Below the pieces are notes generated by a model that saw nothing but the letters and a program-made list of their open reading frames with translations, was not told the DNA's origin and ran no database searches. The translations under genes were made by a program, and so were the position numbers. From Leptolyngbya boryana PCC 6306 (GTDB lineage Bacteria; Cyanobacteriota; Cyanobacteriia; Leptolyngbyales; Leptolyngbyaceae), in assembly GCF_000353285.1 (NCBI RefSeq), contig NZ_KB731325.1, positions 448,381 to 512,380 of the forward strand: DNA of 64,000 nucleotides, in the 5' to 3' direction. Numbering within the stretch: position 1 is the stretch's first letter; each line of letters begins with the position of its first letter. Shown one piece after another: positions 36,303-45,050 of the stretch.

Positions 36303-38207
36303 TTAATCAAAAGCGATTTGTAAAACTCTTAGATGCTGATCCTTTGCGTAATTTAATACATATCGACCGTCGGGACTCAGGAGCGTTTGCCCGTCGAGAG
36401 AACTAATTGTGCGCTGAAGTGTTCCTGTCTCTCGATTCCAGATTCTCAATGCGCCGTTGGTGTGGAGGGTCACCATACGATTTTCGTGAACGGCAGCGAT
36501 CTCAACTTGGGCAGATTGAGAAGGAAAGGCTTTTATCAATTCTCCAGTGGTGAGGTTCCACATCAGTATGCGATCTCGACCCACGCTATACAAGAATCGC
36601 TGATCTGGGCTTAGCAATACCTGGCGGATTGTGTCTGTATGTCCTGCTAGAACTCTTTTCGTTTCGCCCGTTTGAGAATCAATCACCTGTAGATGTTGCT
36701 GGCTATTCACGCAAACCAGTTCATTTACGGGTGTGTGCAATAGGGGCGTTCTGATTTCTTCTGTGTCGGTAGTGGTGATCGCATGAGTTAATTTCCCAAT
36801 CGCAAGGTTCCACATCTGAATCTGATTAGGACTGGTAGCTATCAAAGTTCGCTCATCTGAACTCAGAATGAGATTTGAAATGGGCTGGCGAGACTGTAAG
36901 CGATGAACTAATTTTCCAGTTGTAGTATTCCAGACCCACACCTGATTTTGATCAGCTTTCCCAACCAACCACTGACCTTTTGAATCTGAAATCAATGTTG
37001 TCACTGTGCTAGGAAGTTGAAAAGAATGAAGACTTTTTCCAGAGCGAATATCCCGCAGTTGAAGCAACTCATTGCTGTCTCTCTCTAAAATTGTTTGATT
37101 AGCCGTCATCGCTAAATATTGTGCTGGTGCAGACATGTTTTGCTCTGATAGAAGTGTTAGTGGCTGAGTATTGGATCGAATCGTGGCAATTTGAGCCGCC
37201 ATCGCACTGCTCATCGACGGCGTAGAGAGCCACGGCTTTGCCAAAACAATTGCTCCAATCGCTAGCAGTGCAGTAGCTCCCCAAGAAGGGTGTGCAGCCC
37301 TGTGCCATTTATCCAACAATTGTGAATAGCGAATGTTGTTTTTGAGAGCTTCCCACGAAATCCTATTTTGATCGCTCCAAGCTGGTTTGGGTGTCAGAGG
37401 AAGCGACTGCAAAGCGGCTAGAACTTCGCGCGTGTTGGAGTAGCGATCGCTAACCCTTGGAGCTACTAATCGATCGAGGATTGCGACAAGACTCGGATCA
37501 ACTGAGTTGGCATTAAGAGCGGGTTTCCACGACAACGCTCCAAATTTAGGATGAAGTTGTAGCTGATCCGGTGGTACTCCAGTTAGAAGTTGAATGGCGC
37601 AAACGCCCAAAGCGTACAGGTCACTGCTAAAAGTTGGATAGCCGTTCTGCTGCTCGATCGGGCTGTATTCGAGCGTACCAAACGTAATGTTTTCGCGATC
37701 GAGATCTTCAACATGAATCGCTGCTCCAAAATCAATTAGAACTAGTTTTCCATCCCGATGACGGCGAATCAAATGATTCAGTTTAAGATCTTGATAGATT
37801 AGTCCTTGTGCATGAATGACCTGAAGAATTTCCAGACCCTCATGTATGATGGCAGCCACTTCGTTCGATGTTAGAATTTGTTTCTGTACCAATGTTTGAT
37901 CGATCGCAGTTCCATTAATGTACTCTTCAACGAGGTATAGCTGTGAGTCTTCTTCGACGTAGGCTAACAGACGTGGAACGCGATCGCTTTTTTGTCCAAG
38001 GTTTTGCAGGATTTGGGCTTCTCGCTCAAATAAGGGACGGATTTGCTCGATCGACAAATCTTGCTCAGGATCAATATTGAGCGATTTGACCACACAGAGC
38101 GGTGACTGTGGTAGATATTTATCGAGAGTGAGAAAGGTTTTGCTAAAACTTCCAGCACCGATCTGCTCAAGCACCAAGTAACGTCCAATTAAAAGTTTGC
38201 CAATCAT
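36303..38207 (-). CDS. Ser/Thr protein kinase with membrane segment and WD40 repeats
   Basis: 634 residues. The kinase domain fills about 1-270: glycine loop IGAGSFSKTF, lysine in VVKSLN, catalytic loop YQDLKLNH (Y138-D140, so the usual HRD histidine is Tyr and Arg is Gln), metal site DFGAA, and a YSPIEQQNG activation end. A membrane helix lies near 310-328 (ATALLAIGAIVLAKPWL). The C-terminal 270 residues contain about six WD40-like blades (VWVWNTTTGKLVHRL, ILMWNLTTGELIKAF, LRIWNRETGTLQRTI), which would lie outside the membrane. The catalytic Asp is kept, so activity is likely. It is the probable source of the phosphothreonine read by the FHA domain two genes downstream. Confidence 0.88.
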   Translation of the reverse strand: MIGKLLIGRYLVLEQIGAGSFSKTFLTLDKYLPQSPLCVVKSLNIDPEQDLSIEQIRPLFEREAQILQNLGQKSDRVPRLLAYVEEDSQLYLVEEYINGTAIDQTLVQKQILTSNEVAAIIHEGLEILQVIHAQGLIYQDLKLNHLIRRHRDGKLVLIDFGAAIHVEDLDRENITFGTLEYSPIEQQNGYPTFSSDLYALGVCAIQLLTGVPPDQLQLHPKFGALSWKPALNANSVDPSLVAILDRLVAPRVSDRYSNTREVLAALQSLPLTPKPAWSDQNRISWEALKNNIRYSQLLDKWHRAAHPSWGATALLAIGAIVLAKPWLSTPSMSSAMAAQIATIRSNTQPLTLLSEQNMSAPAQYLAMTANQTILERDSNELLQLRDIRSGKSLHSFQLPSTVTTLISDSKGQWLVGKADQNQVWVWNTTTGKLVHRLQSRQPISNLILSSDERTLIATSPNQIQMWNLAIGKLTHAITTTDTEEIRTPLLHTPVNELVCVNSQQHLQVIDSQTGETKRVLAGHTDTIRQVLLSPDQRFLYSVGRDRILMWNLTTGELIKAFPSQSAQVEIAAVHENRMVTLHTNGALRIWNRETGTLQRTISSLDGQTLLSPDGRYVLNYAKDQHLRVLQIAFD

Positions 38208-38252
38208 GGTAGGTAGAAGGCAGCACGATTCAGATTGCTCAAGCTTTAAGGT

Positions 38253-39149
38253 TTAGGCTTTGACAACGGTTTGATTAAAATTGACGCGATTTTCTCCAGT
38301 TGGAAATCCGGCTCGACCGTCTTGATCAACATCTACATTCGTGTGCAGATTGAGATAGAGATTTCCAGCTGCAAAAGCAGCCTGCTCTTCTGGGTTGAGG
38401 TCAAATTCTCCTGTTAATTGAGCAGACCGATTACCTGTTGACGTATTCTCGACGTACCGAATAACTGTTGCATCCGCAAAATTGCCGCGTGAATCCTCGG
38501 TTGGGCTGAAGTGAAGATGAGTTCCAGTTAAAGTATTGCCTTCACTATCTTGCGGGACTTTGAGAAATCCCTCGATTAATGTCTCTGGGTCTGACCCATT
38601 CAGAATTTTTGCTGCTCGGTCGATCACGGTTTCGTCTTGAGAAAACAGGGGAGCGCCATCCAGATTATTGGCAACCCCGTCAATTTTAAGCTGACCATCT
38701 TTTAGTTCAAAATTCACAGAGGTGGTTGCTGGACTGTCATTTGCGAATGGAAATTCACCGGGTCCGTTACCGCTTGCGGTTCCTTGAATCAACTGGCTTC
38801 CCGCCATCAAGAAGTCATTTCCGTCGCTGCCTGTAATGCGATCGCTCTGATCCGTTCCGTTCTGCTGCCGAAACTCCTCATGGTCAGTTTGCTGTAAGTC
38901 GATTGTGCCAGCAGGCTTGGCGTGATTATGATCGTAGTCCGTGCTAGTGACTTGAATCAGAGCTTGGTTTACATCGTCGTTTTGAATTGATGAGCCTGTT
39001 GAGCCTAAATTTGAGGAAGCATTTGAGGCAGATGTTACTGAGATTGCGGCTCCGACAGATTCTTGCTGCGAATGGTGATCAAATGAGTGGGTTGAGCCAG
39101 TTGCCATAATAAGTTTTGCTCCTGAGTAGGGTAATAATTTTGCGGTCAA
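38253..39149 (-). CDS. CHRD-domain protein with a short RTX-like stretch
   Basis: 298 residues without an N-terminal signal peptide, as expected for type I export. The first 110 residues are Ser/Asn/Gln-rich and disordered. DQSDRITGSDGNDFLMAGS is one degenerate RTX-type nonapeptide run. Residues about 125-298 fit the CHRD domain (LIQGTASGNGPGEFPF, LKDGQLKIDGVANNLDGAPLF, GTHLHFSPTEDSRG, FDLNPEEQAAFAAGNLYLNLHTN), an immunoglobulin-like fold known from chordin and from many secreted bacterial proteins. The start overlaps the stop of the RTX gene (ATGA at 39146-39149), so the two are made together. A likely substrate of the exporter at 27882-32346. Confidence 0.72.
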   Translation of the reverse strand: MTAKLLPYSGAKLIMATGSTHSFDHHSQQESVGAAISVTSASNASSNLGSTGSSIQNDDVNQALIQVTSTDYDHNHAKPAGTIDLQQTDHEEFRQQNGTDQSDRITGSDGNDFLMAGSQLIQGTASGNGPGEFPFANDSPATTSVNFELKDGQLKIDGVANNLDGAPLFSQDETVIDRAAKILNGSDPETLIEGFLKVPQDSEGNTLTGTHLHFSPTEDSRGNFADATVIRYVENTSTGNRSAQLTGEFDLNPEEQAAFAAGNLYLNLHTNVDVDQDGRAGFPTGENRVNFNQTVVKA

Positions 39150-39898
39150 GCTTCTTTGCTGGTAGTAGATCTGTTCTGTAGGGATTGCAGATCCCTGTTC
39201 TCAACACGGACAAAGTTGCGATCGCTAATGTCACCAGTGTTTGTAAAGGTAAGCGATGCCAAAATGTGATCAGTTGAGCGATCAATAATGACCGTATTGT
39301 TTTCGCTATCTAAAGGTTGGTCGATTCCGCCTTTAGTTGGGTTTTGTCCTTGTCCAATCACAATGTCTTTGCTCAAACTATCATTAATTCCAAATTGGTC
39401 TTGCTCAGGATTGAAATCGAAGACTCGGTTTGTTGTTTCTCGACCTAGCACGAGCAAATCGCTCCCTTCGCCTGTGGTAATGGTGTTGAAGCCGCCTGCG
39501 TTGCCCAGAATGATGTCATTGCCTTGGCTTGAGATGATGGTATTCGTTCCGCCACCCGGAGCGAGCAAATCACCATTGGTTCCAAGTCGATCGCTCAAGT
39601 TCGCCTCTGTTTGAATGCGACTTGAATTAACGGCTTTCGTGTCCTTTAACTGGTCGGGAGAAATGTGATTGAATATCTCACTCTCTGAGGTTTGAGGGCT
39701 GGAGGTCCTGTGTGAGCGAGATGTATTGGAATCTGTTGATACTGCTTGACTAAGTGATGCTTCCACACGATCACTCTCGATGGAAGTTCCTTGCGATCTA
39801 TTACTTGTATGATTCGATGATACAGTGCCATTAATTACTGCACCAGACTCGTTACTGTGATGAGAATTTCGATCGATTGAATGTTCTGAAGCGCTCAT
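39146..39898 (-). CDS. RTX-type calcium-binding secreted protein
   Basis: 250 residues, no signal peptide. The first 100 are disordered and Ser/Asn/His-rich. Then come RTX-like repeats GGGTNTIISSQGNDIILGNAGG and GFNTITTGEGSDLLVLG, a parallel beta-roll pattern with calcium sites, and a tail that resembles RTX C-terminal regions (FDFNPEQDQFGINDSLS, ASLTFTNTGDISDRNFVRVEN). Such proteins leave the cell by HlyB/HlyD exporters using an uncleaved C-terminal signal, in line with the C39-like domain of the nearby exporter being non-catalytic. First gene of the leftward row that goes on to the CHRD, kinase, Fe-S and FHA genes. Confidence 0.75.
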   Translation of the reverse strand: MSASEHSIDRNSHHSNESGAVINGTVSSNHTSNRSQGTSIESDRVEASLSQAVSTDSNTSRSHRTSSPQTSESEIFNHISPDQLKDTKAVNSSRIQTEANLSDRLGTNGDLLAPGGGTNTIISSQGNDIILGNAGGFNTITTGEGSDLLVLGRETTNRVFDFNPEQDQFGINDSLSKDIVIGQGQNPTKGGIDQPLDSENNTVIIDRSTDHILASLTFTNTGDISDRNFVRVENRDLQSLQNRSTTSKEA

Positions 39899-40199
39899 CC
39901 TAATGTGTTCCTCAATAATACTCTAACGGTAAAATGATGCTGAATTCGATAAAGAAACTGCAATCGAGCTAGGGTATCCGACGCAGAGCACCGCTGAGTC
40001 GTCAACCAATGGTTTTTAACCTAGCGTATAGGGGTGAAAGTGGGTGCAAGAGTGAAATACAACTGATTGCTTCTTAGCTTATTCAACTTAGAAGGGCGAA
40101 CATCCTTCCTAAAGGAGGATCTGAACCCTAATTATTAGATTTGGCTCAATGTTTATGTTCTATCGTGACTGATTGGATTTTTCAAGCAGTTTTCTAATT

Positions 40200-40233
40200 T
40201 TTGGTGAAATATACAGAATTACTTTTCACCATA
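40200..40233. promoter_or_regulatory. Inverted repeat TGGTGAA-N16-TTCACCA, copy 2
   Basis: Arms at 40202-40208 and 40225-40231, both exact, 16-base spacer. The start of this copy is 65 bp before copy 3. Confidence 0.65.
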
Positions 40234-40264
40234 AGTTGAAGATATTTTTGGAATTGGCTATAAC

Positions 40265-40298
40265 TTTGGTGAAAGTCACAACCTCGATTTTCGCCAAT
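40265..40298. promoter_or_regulatory. Inverted repeat TGGTGAA-N16-TTCGCCA, copy 3
   Basis: Arms at 40267-40273 and 40290-40296, with one change in the right arm (A to G). It lies so close to the ATG at 40322 that a bound protein would affect transcription start or elongation directly. Confidence 0.6.
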
Positions 40299-40321
40299 CT
40301 AAATTCTTCTCGCGTTTAACC

Positions 40322-43096
40322 ATGACTCTGCTTTTGGAGCAGTTTGTTGTTGCCTTGAAACAGCCTTTGCCTTACTGTTTTTCTCTTGAAAACACTCTTG
40401 CTGAATATCTTTTCCCAGAGGCGCATTTTGCGATCGGTTGGTTCGATTCCTCTGTGGAGTATGATCTCTCGCCTTTCCAGTCTATGCATTTACAATGCGT
40501 TGATTGCGATCGTGGTTACTATTCAAATGAGCCAATTCGGCAGCGACTCCGCTTGAATACAGCATCAGATTTTTTAGCTGCTAGTCATCTATTCCGCTCT
40601 TGTCGAACTCCAGTACAAGAACTGACTGTTCGATTGAAGGTCGTGGAAGATGGCACTGTGATTGGTGATAATATTTTTATTGGATTAGGTCACGGTAAAA
40701 TTAGTGATTCTCTAGCACAAAATCTTGCAGGGTTAGCTCCTCCTGTTTTTCAGGTTGGTTTTGGTATTAGGCCCCAAAATAATCAGGCGGAAGGGCAATT
40801 CGCGATTGCAACAGTGACATCAACTTCCAGTATTGCTCCCTATGATCTGATGTTGCCGCGTTCCTGCTTCCGAGGTGAGGCATTGGCAGTCGGCGATTAC
40901 TGCTTGACGATCGGCTTTGGGATTTTTGAATTTGCTACAGTGAAAGAGGTTTCACTCGGCACAGCCGTTCTAGTGAACTATCCCCACACCCTTGAAACTG
41001 AATTCTTGCCACAGCTTCGCGCACAAGCAGAAAATCTTGCTCAACTTCAGCATGATCCTCGTCGTCTGGCTCGGCAGTATTTGAACCAGCGTCAAATGGA
41101 TTCTGATTGGTGCTTACCTTCTCTTACGCCTGAAGAAGCTGGATTGTTCGATCTTTTTCTTCAAACCGACCTCGATCATTATCTTCAGATGCTGGAGCAT
41201 CCGTATATCGCGGCTCGATTGGTTGAATTTGGACAGTCTTGGTGGAGCGCGATCGCAACAGGTGAGACGCTGACGGCTCGAAGCGCGATCGCGCAAGCCG
41301 ATCTAACTCTTCAACCCGATCAAGTCTCAGTTCCAGAACTACCGGACGGTGCAGAAACGATTGTTCTAAAGCTTCCATTTATCAACTCGAATGATGCCTG
41401 GGTACTGCGAAATCATCATTTGCCAAATCGTGTAGAAAACTGTATCTATCTCCATCCAGATACGGCTGCTGACCTTCAAATCAATTTTGGAGGAGATCGG
41501 TTAGCTTTCCTTTCAGCAGTCGATTATCCGACTTTTTCGGCTGAAGTTACTGATCTTCAATATCCTCACAACCGTTACCCTACAATCGAGCAGAGTGAAT
41601 CTGTGCCAACTTTTGAGCAATTCATTTCAAGCTATCAGCCAACGCTAATGGTTCAGCTACGCCGACAGGTAAAACATGCGATCGCACTGCTAACGGAAAT
41701 GCAGCGACTAACACCAGAACAGAGATTTGCTTACTTTCAAGAGGCTTGCAATTCCTTTCAGCAGATAAATTGGGATGATCAACTTAGTCCTACCATTGTT
41801 CGCCTTCAAACTCAGGTACGATCGTTCTGTATCGACTTCAGTTCTCTTGATGTAACCGCGCAGCCAGCTTTGCTACAACCGTTTTTTGATCAGTTGAAAC
41901 AGATTCTAAGAGTTGTGATTGGCTATCTCTCTTCGGTCTTGCGGTTTGCAATCAATGGACACGCTGCTTTGAATCAGGCTGAAATTGAAGTCTGTTGTGC
42001 TTTGAGTCGTTATAGGCCTGTTGCTTGGTTGGATGATTTGCCAACTGGTATCTATTTGGATCGTCCGATGCCAAGTGAGAATACTTACTCTTGTAGCGGA
42101 ACTATCGATACTGTGATTCAGCAAACCAATCAGATTTGGGCAACGGCTCCACCTTTGCAAATACGTCCATTAGTTCAATTTAGTCAATTATTTCCGTCGG
42201 CTCCTACGGAGATTTCTGAGGTGGCAAAACATTTTTCTGACTGTATAGAAGTGGCGAAAGCTTTGTATGGTCTTCGTGCTACTTTGCTGACAACTCCTGC
42301 AACTAAGATGTATCAGGCTGAGTTAAACAATGCGGTAGAAATGCTCTCTCAATGCTGGGCTGTTCCGGAGCCATTAATCATAGCCACGCAGTTTTGGCAA
42401 TGGTTTCATCGTCGAAAAGGCTCTGATGTAGCAATGCAACTCCAGACCGAAGAGTTGGAATTGGCGAAACTGATTTTCTTGCGCTTTCCGCAGTCTATTC
42501 TAGGCCGGCTGAAAGCGTTGCAATTCAAGCGGTTAAAGGTGACTGGACTACAGTATTTCACGAACAAGCATTTGGGGCGAGACTGGAGATCGCAATCGGT
42601 TCCAATTACGATCAGCCAAAACAGTATCGTGAACAGCCCAGATTATGGGAAATCTGTTGTTCTAGTAGAAGGTGAAATGCTGGGACGGTTGACGGCTCAA
42701 TCGCCACGGTTGCCACTGGGCACAACTGCGATCGCAACAATTGATCTCTTACCGAATTCGATCACAGCCGCGACGACGAGCGACGGAATTCCCTTACGAA
42801 TTCGCTCCCAGACTGCACAATTTCTAGAATCTGAATCTTTAATTTCGCTAGAGATTGTGGCTCAACCGTCGGAGCAGAATAAGTCCAAGCTGCTTTGGTA
42901 CGCCAAGGTTGATGGAAAAACGATCGGGATGCTGTGTCATCGATCGATCAGCGTTCTAAAAACGTTACGTCGGCTTCAGACCGGAAATGTCTTTCAGGTG
43001 ACGCTCCAGCCATTGCTTCCAGAAACTGCGTGGGTTGAATTGGAACCGTCTAGCGTTCGATATCCGGAAATTTGGCAACAGTCTCTACGCGGCTGA
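40322..43096 (+). CDS. Large unknown protein with a possible decayed RNA-polymerase-type barrel motif
   Basis: 924 residues with no membrane segment or signal peptide. I do not recognise the family firmly. Residues about 346-400 read IVLKLPFINSNDAWVLR..., CIYLHPDTAADLQ, then NFGGDRLAFL (N388-D392). The layout and the GGDRLA part recall the NADFDGDxMA catalytic loop of double-psi-barrel RNA polymerases and of YonO/QDE-1-like enzymes, but two of the three aspartates are replaced (N388, G390). Other parts are beta-rich at both ends (LTVRLKVVEDGTVIGDN; SVVLVEGEMLGRLTAQSP) and helical in the middle. The start has two operator-like repeats upstream. It could be an inactive relative of a polymerase, or the resemblance may be chance. 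The stop overlaps the convergent XRE gene by 12 bases. Confidence 0.5.
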   Translation: MTLLLEQFVVALKQPLPYCFSLENTLAEYLFPEAHFAIGWFDSSVEYDLSPFQSMHLQCVDCDRGYYSNEPIRQRLRLNTASDFLAASHLFRSCRTPVQELTVRLKVVEDGTVIGDNIFIGLGHGKISDSLAQNLAGLAPPVFQVGFGIRPQNNQAEGQFAIATVTSTSSIAPYDLMLPRSCFRGEALAVGDYCLTIGFGIFEFATVKEVSLGTAVLVNYPHTLETEFLPQLRAQAENLAQLQHDPRRLARQYLNQRQMDSDWCLPSLTPEEAGLFDLFLQTDLDHYLQMLEHPYIAARLVEFGQSWWSAIATGETLTARSAIAQADLTLQPDQVSVPELPDGAETIVLKLPFINSNDAWVLRNHHLPNRVENCIYLHPDTAADLQINFGGDRLAFLSAVDYPTFSAEVTDLQYPHNRYPTIEQSESVPTFEQFISSYQPTLMVQLRRQVKHAIALLTEMQRLTPEQRFAYFQEACNSFQQINWDDQLSPTIVRLQTQVRSFCIDFSSLDVTAQPALLQPFFDQLKQILRVVIGYLSSVLRFAINGHAALNQAEIEVCCALSRYRPVAWLDDLPTGIYLDRPMPSENTYSCSGTIDTVIQQTNQIWATAPPLQIRPLVQFSQLFPSAPTEISEVAKHFSDCIEVAKALYGLRATLLTTPATKMYQAELNNAVEMLSQCWAVPEPLIIATQFWQWFHRRKGSDVAMQLQTEELELAKLIFLRFPQSILGRLKALQFKRLKVTGLQYFTNKHLGRDWRSQSVPITISQNSIVNSPDYGKSVVLVEGEMLGRLTAQSPRLPLGTTAIATIDLLPNSITAATTSDGIPLRIRSQTAQFLESESLISLEIVAQPSEQNKSKLLWYAKVDGKTIGMLCHRSISVLKTLRRLQTGNVFQVTLQPLLPETAWVELEPSSVRYPEIWQQSLRG

Positions 43097-43516
43097 GGTC
43101 GCTGCTTCTGCCCACTCGACACTTAATTTTGAGCTATGAGACAGATTATCAAACGATTCGATTCGCGTTCCAGTGAGGGGATCAAGACGTTCTTGAGTGA
43201 TGGCACGAAGTTCTTGTCCGGTGAAAGCACGTCCGCTTGGGTGCATGACGTAGCCGACTGCCGCGATCGCTTCCAATAGTGTCGTCTTCGGTTCTAAGTT
43301 TCGACCACGTTCTAGGTCAGAAATGGTGGCACGAGTCACTCGGTACGGACACAGTTGCCCGTCTTCACCGCGCACTCGCACCGTCGCAAAAATCTGTAGC
43401 ACAACCTCGTCCTGCGACCAGTTCAGCGCCTCACGATCGCGCTTCAGTAAGTTGCCCAGCACTAAACAGCCGCGTTTGGTAGGCGCATCAATAATTACCG
43501 ATTTTGACTCGATCAT
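43085..43516 (-). CDS. XRE-family transcription regulator
   Basis: 143 residues. Residues about 17-95 form a helix-turn-helix of the Cro/C1 type: LGNLLKRDREALNWSQDEVVLQI, a loop with RGEDGQLCPYRVTRATISDLERGRNLEPKTTLLEAIAAVGY. The long loop between the second and third helices is unusual. A C-terminal extension (about 100-143, LRAITQERLDPLTG) is charged. It is divergent from the DUF3102 gene, the usual layout of a regulator and its target, and overlaps the 924-residue gene tail to tail. Confidence 0.75.
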   Translation of the reverse strand: MIESKSVIIDAPTKRGCLVLGNLLKRDREALNWSQDEVVLQIFATVRVRGEDGQLCPYRVTRATISDLERGRNLEPKTTLLEAIAAVGYVMHPSGRAFTGQELRAITQERLDPLTGTRIESFDNLSHSSKLSVEWAEAATSAA

Positions 43517-43733
43517 ACTGTCCTAGCCCCCAGCAAGCCTTTCTACAAGGTATCACGAAATCTCCTTTCCACTCTAAACGATGCGCCCATTATGGTACGA
43601 TTGAAACCGGACTTTGTAAGTTAACTTGCAAGGCTTCCTTACAGAACTCGCGATTTGGAATAACCCTTTCGTTAGACGATTTTCTGTCTCCCCGATTTTA
43701 CACGCCTTTTGCAAATGTTCTGGAGTTGCCCCC
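43517..43733. promoter_or_regulatory. Divergent gap between XRE regulator and DUF3102 gene
   Basis: 217 bases that presumably contain both promoters. Frames reading through it start from TTG codons without ribosome sites. I see no strong box pair. Confidence 0.4.
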
Positions 43734-45050
43734 GTGTCATCAAAGGTGACTGAAAAACTGCCTCTACCGAATTCATCCTCTAATGAGGTTGCATTAGAAC
43801 CTTTGAACTTGCCGCTGGAACCTGCGGACAGATCGCGATTGAGTGAGCTTGCGATCGAGATTCGACGACGACTGCACAAATTTGCTGAGGACATTTATCG
43901 GATTGGGACTTGTCTGATGGAAGCGAAGGAGATGTTTCCACGCGGGCAAAATCAAGCGTTTTTGGAGTGGGCGAAGCAAGAAACGGGACTGGAAAAATCG
44001 GCAGTCTATGGATATTTGAATGCGTTTAAGGTGTTTGGCGAGGTGCTGAAAGCCTGTTCGCAATCGGTACAGATCGATTCGAGTGCGTTGATTTTGCTGG
44101 CGGCATCCAGTGTGCCAGAAGCGGCTCGAACCGAAGCGATCGCGCTGATTCGGCAAGGAAAATCGATCAGCTATACCTTAGGGAAAGAATTAATTGAGAA
44201 ATATCAGCCCGATCGCTTTCAGGAGCATCAAGCGTTGGTGCAGGCTTGGGGAACGCTCCTGCCGCCAGCCAAGGACACACCGCTTCAGTTGATTGACCAG
44301 GCGGGAAGGAGCTATACTTTTCAGAATTACCGGGATCTAAAAAAATCGTTTAAGACTTGGCAGACTGAAGCGTTTGAGGCTTCGCTGAATGAGGTCAAAA
44401 CTTTGATGGCTCCGCATTGGAAGGTGCGACATCGTCCGAGCCGACAAGAGCCGTATCGCCTGGAGCTAGAGTGCTTGATCCCGAATACGCATCAGTTGTT
44501 AACGGCGAAGAATCCGCGATCGGCGCATGACTGGTGGAACAAGCAGGGACAAGCCGCAACCCAACGATTTTTGGAGCGGCAGGCAGCGGGGATCGATCGT
44601 CAGGATTCGTTGGGACTGCCTGCGGAGATTGTTCAAGACACTGCCAGCACTGAATCTATTGGAGCGATAAGTTGCCTGACTTGTGGATGGAACGACCCAA
44701 ATTATTATGGGTTGCAGCCGCATGAGCTTTGGTGCGGGTATTACCGGGATACGGTGGGGCGAGATAAAGCGGATGTCATGCCGGAGCAGTGCCGGAAGTG
44801 GCATTCGGCTGATATCGATGCTTATCCGTTTCGGCACACGCTTCAGTTAGGGAATGGAAAGGTGAGTTTTCAAGGGATTGAGAAGAGGGAAGAAGTGGTT
44901 ACGGTCGCGGCTGAGATTGAGGAAGTGGGGATCAGCGATCGGGAATTTGCCGTTATGCTTAGCAATGTTCCAAAATTAACATCTGCTCAACTCCTGCAAC
45001 TTGACAAGACAATTCAGCACTACAAGCAAAATATTTCTGAGGGTGATTAG
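43734..45050 (+). CDS. DUF3102/ParB-like DNA-binding protein with C-terminal cysteine cluster
   Basis: 438 residues from a GTG at 43734, chosen because GGAG lies eight bases before it; an in-frame TTG at 43626 has no such site. The N-terminal 130 residues match DUF3102 proteins (SELAIEIRRRLHKFAEDIYRIGTCLMEAKEMFPRGQNQAFLEWAKQETGLEKSAVYGYLNAF), a ParB-like helix-turn-helix seen on plasmids and phages. Later come a mixed region (about 190-300) and a cysteine cluster CLTCGWNDP...HELWCGYY...EQCRKWH, four cysteines spaced like a zinc or Fe-S site. It may serve in plasmid partition or regulation with the divergent XRE protein. HIP1 sites stop just after its end. Confidence 0.65.
   Translation: MSSKVTEKLPLPNSSSNEVALEPLNLPLEPADRSRLSELAIEIRRRLHKFAEDIYRIGTCLMEAKEMFPRGQNQAFLEWAKQETGLEKSAVYGYLNAFKVFGEVLKACSQSVQIDSSALILLAASSVPEAARTEAIALIRQGKSISYTLGKELIEKYQPDRFQEHQALVQAWGTLLPPAKDTPLQLIDQAGRSYTFQNYRDLKKSFKTWQTEAFEASLNEVKTLMAPHWKVRHRPSRQEPYRLELECLIPNTHQLLTAKNPRSAHDWWNKQGQAATQRFLERQAAGIDRQDSLGLPAEIVQDTASTESIGAISCLTCGWNDPNYYGLQPHELWCGYYRDTVGRDKADVMPEQCRKWHSADIDAYPFRHTLQLGNGKVSFQGIEKREEVVTVAAEIEEVGISDREFAVMLSNVPKLTSAQLLQLDKTIQHYKQNISEGD

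Larger units (their letters stand above)
39899..40321. promoter_or_regulatory. Divergent control region before the RTX row and the 924-residue gene
   Basis: 423 bases without a gene. The left half should hold the leftward promoter; it contains a short imperfect inverted repeat near 40111-40131 (CCTTCCT/AGGAGG). The right half holds two copies of the TGGTGAA-N16-TTCRCCA element (separate entries), the second ending 26 bases before the rightward ATG. Confidence 0.5.

Noticed and set aside
43626-43733. Upstream extension of the DUF3102 gene from a TTG
   Set aside because: No ribosome site, and residues are unlike the family; the GTG at 43734 has GGAG upstream.
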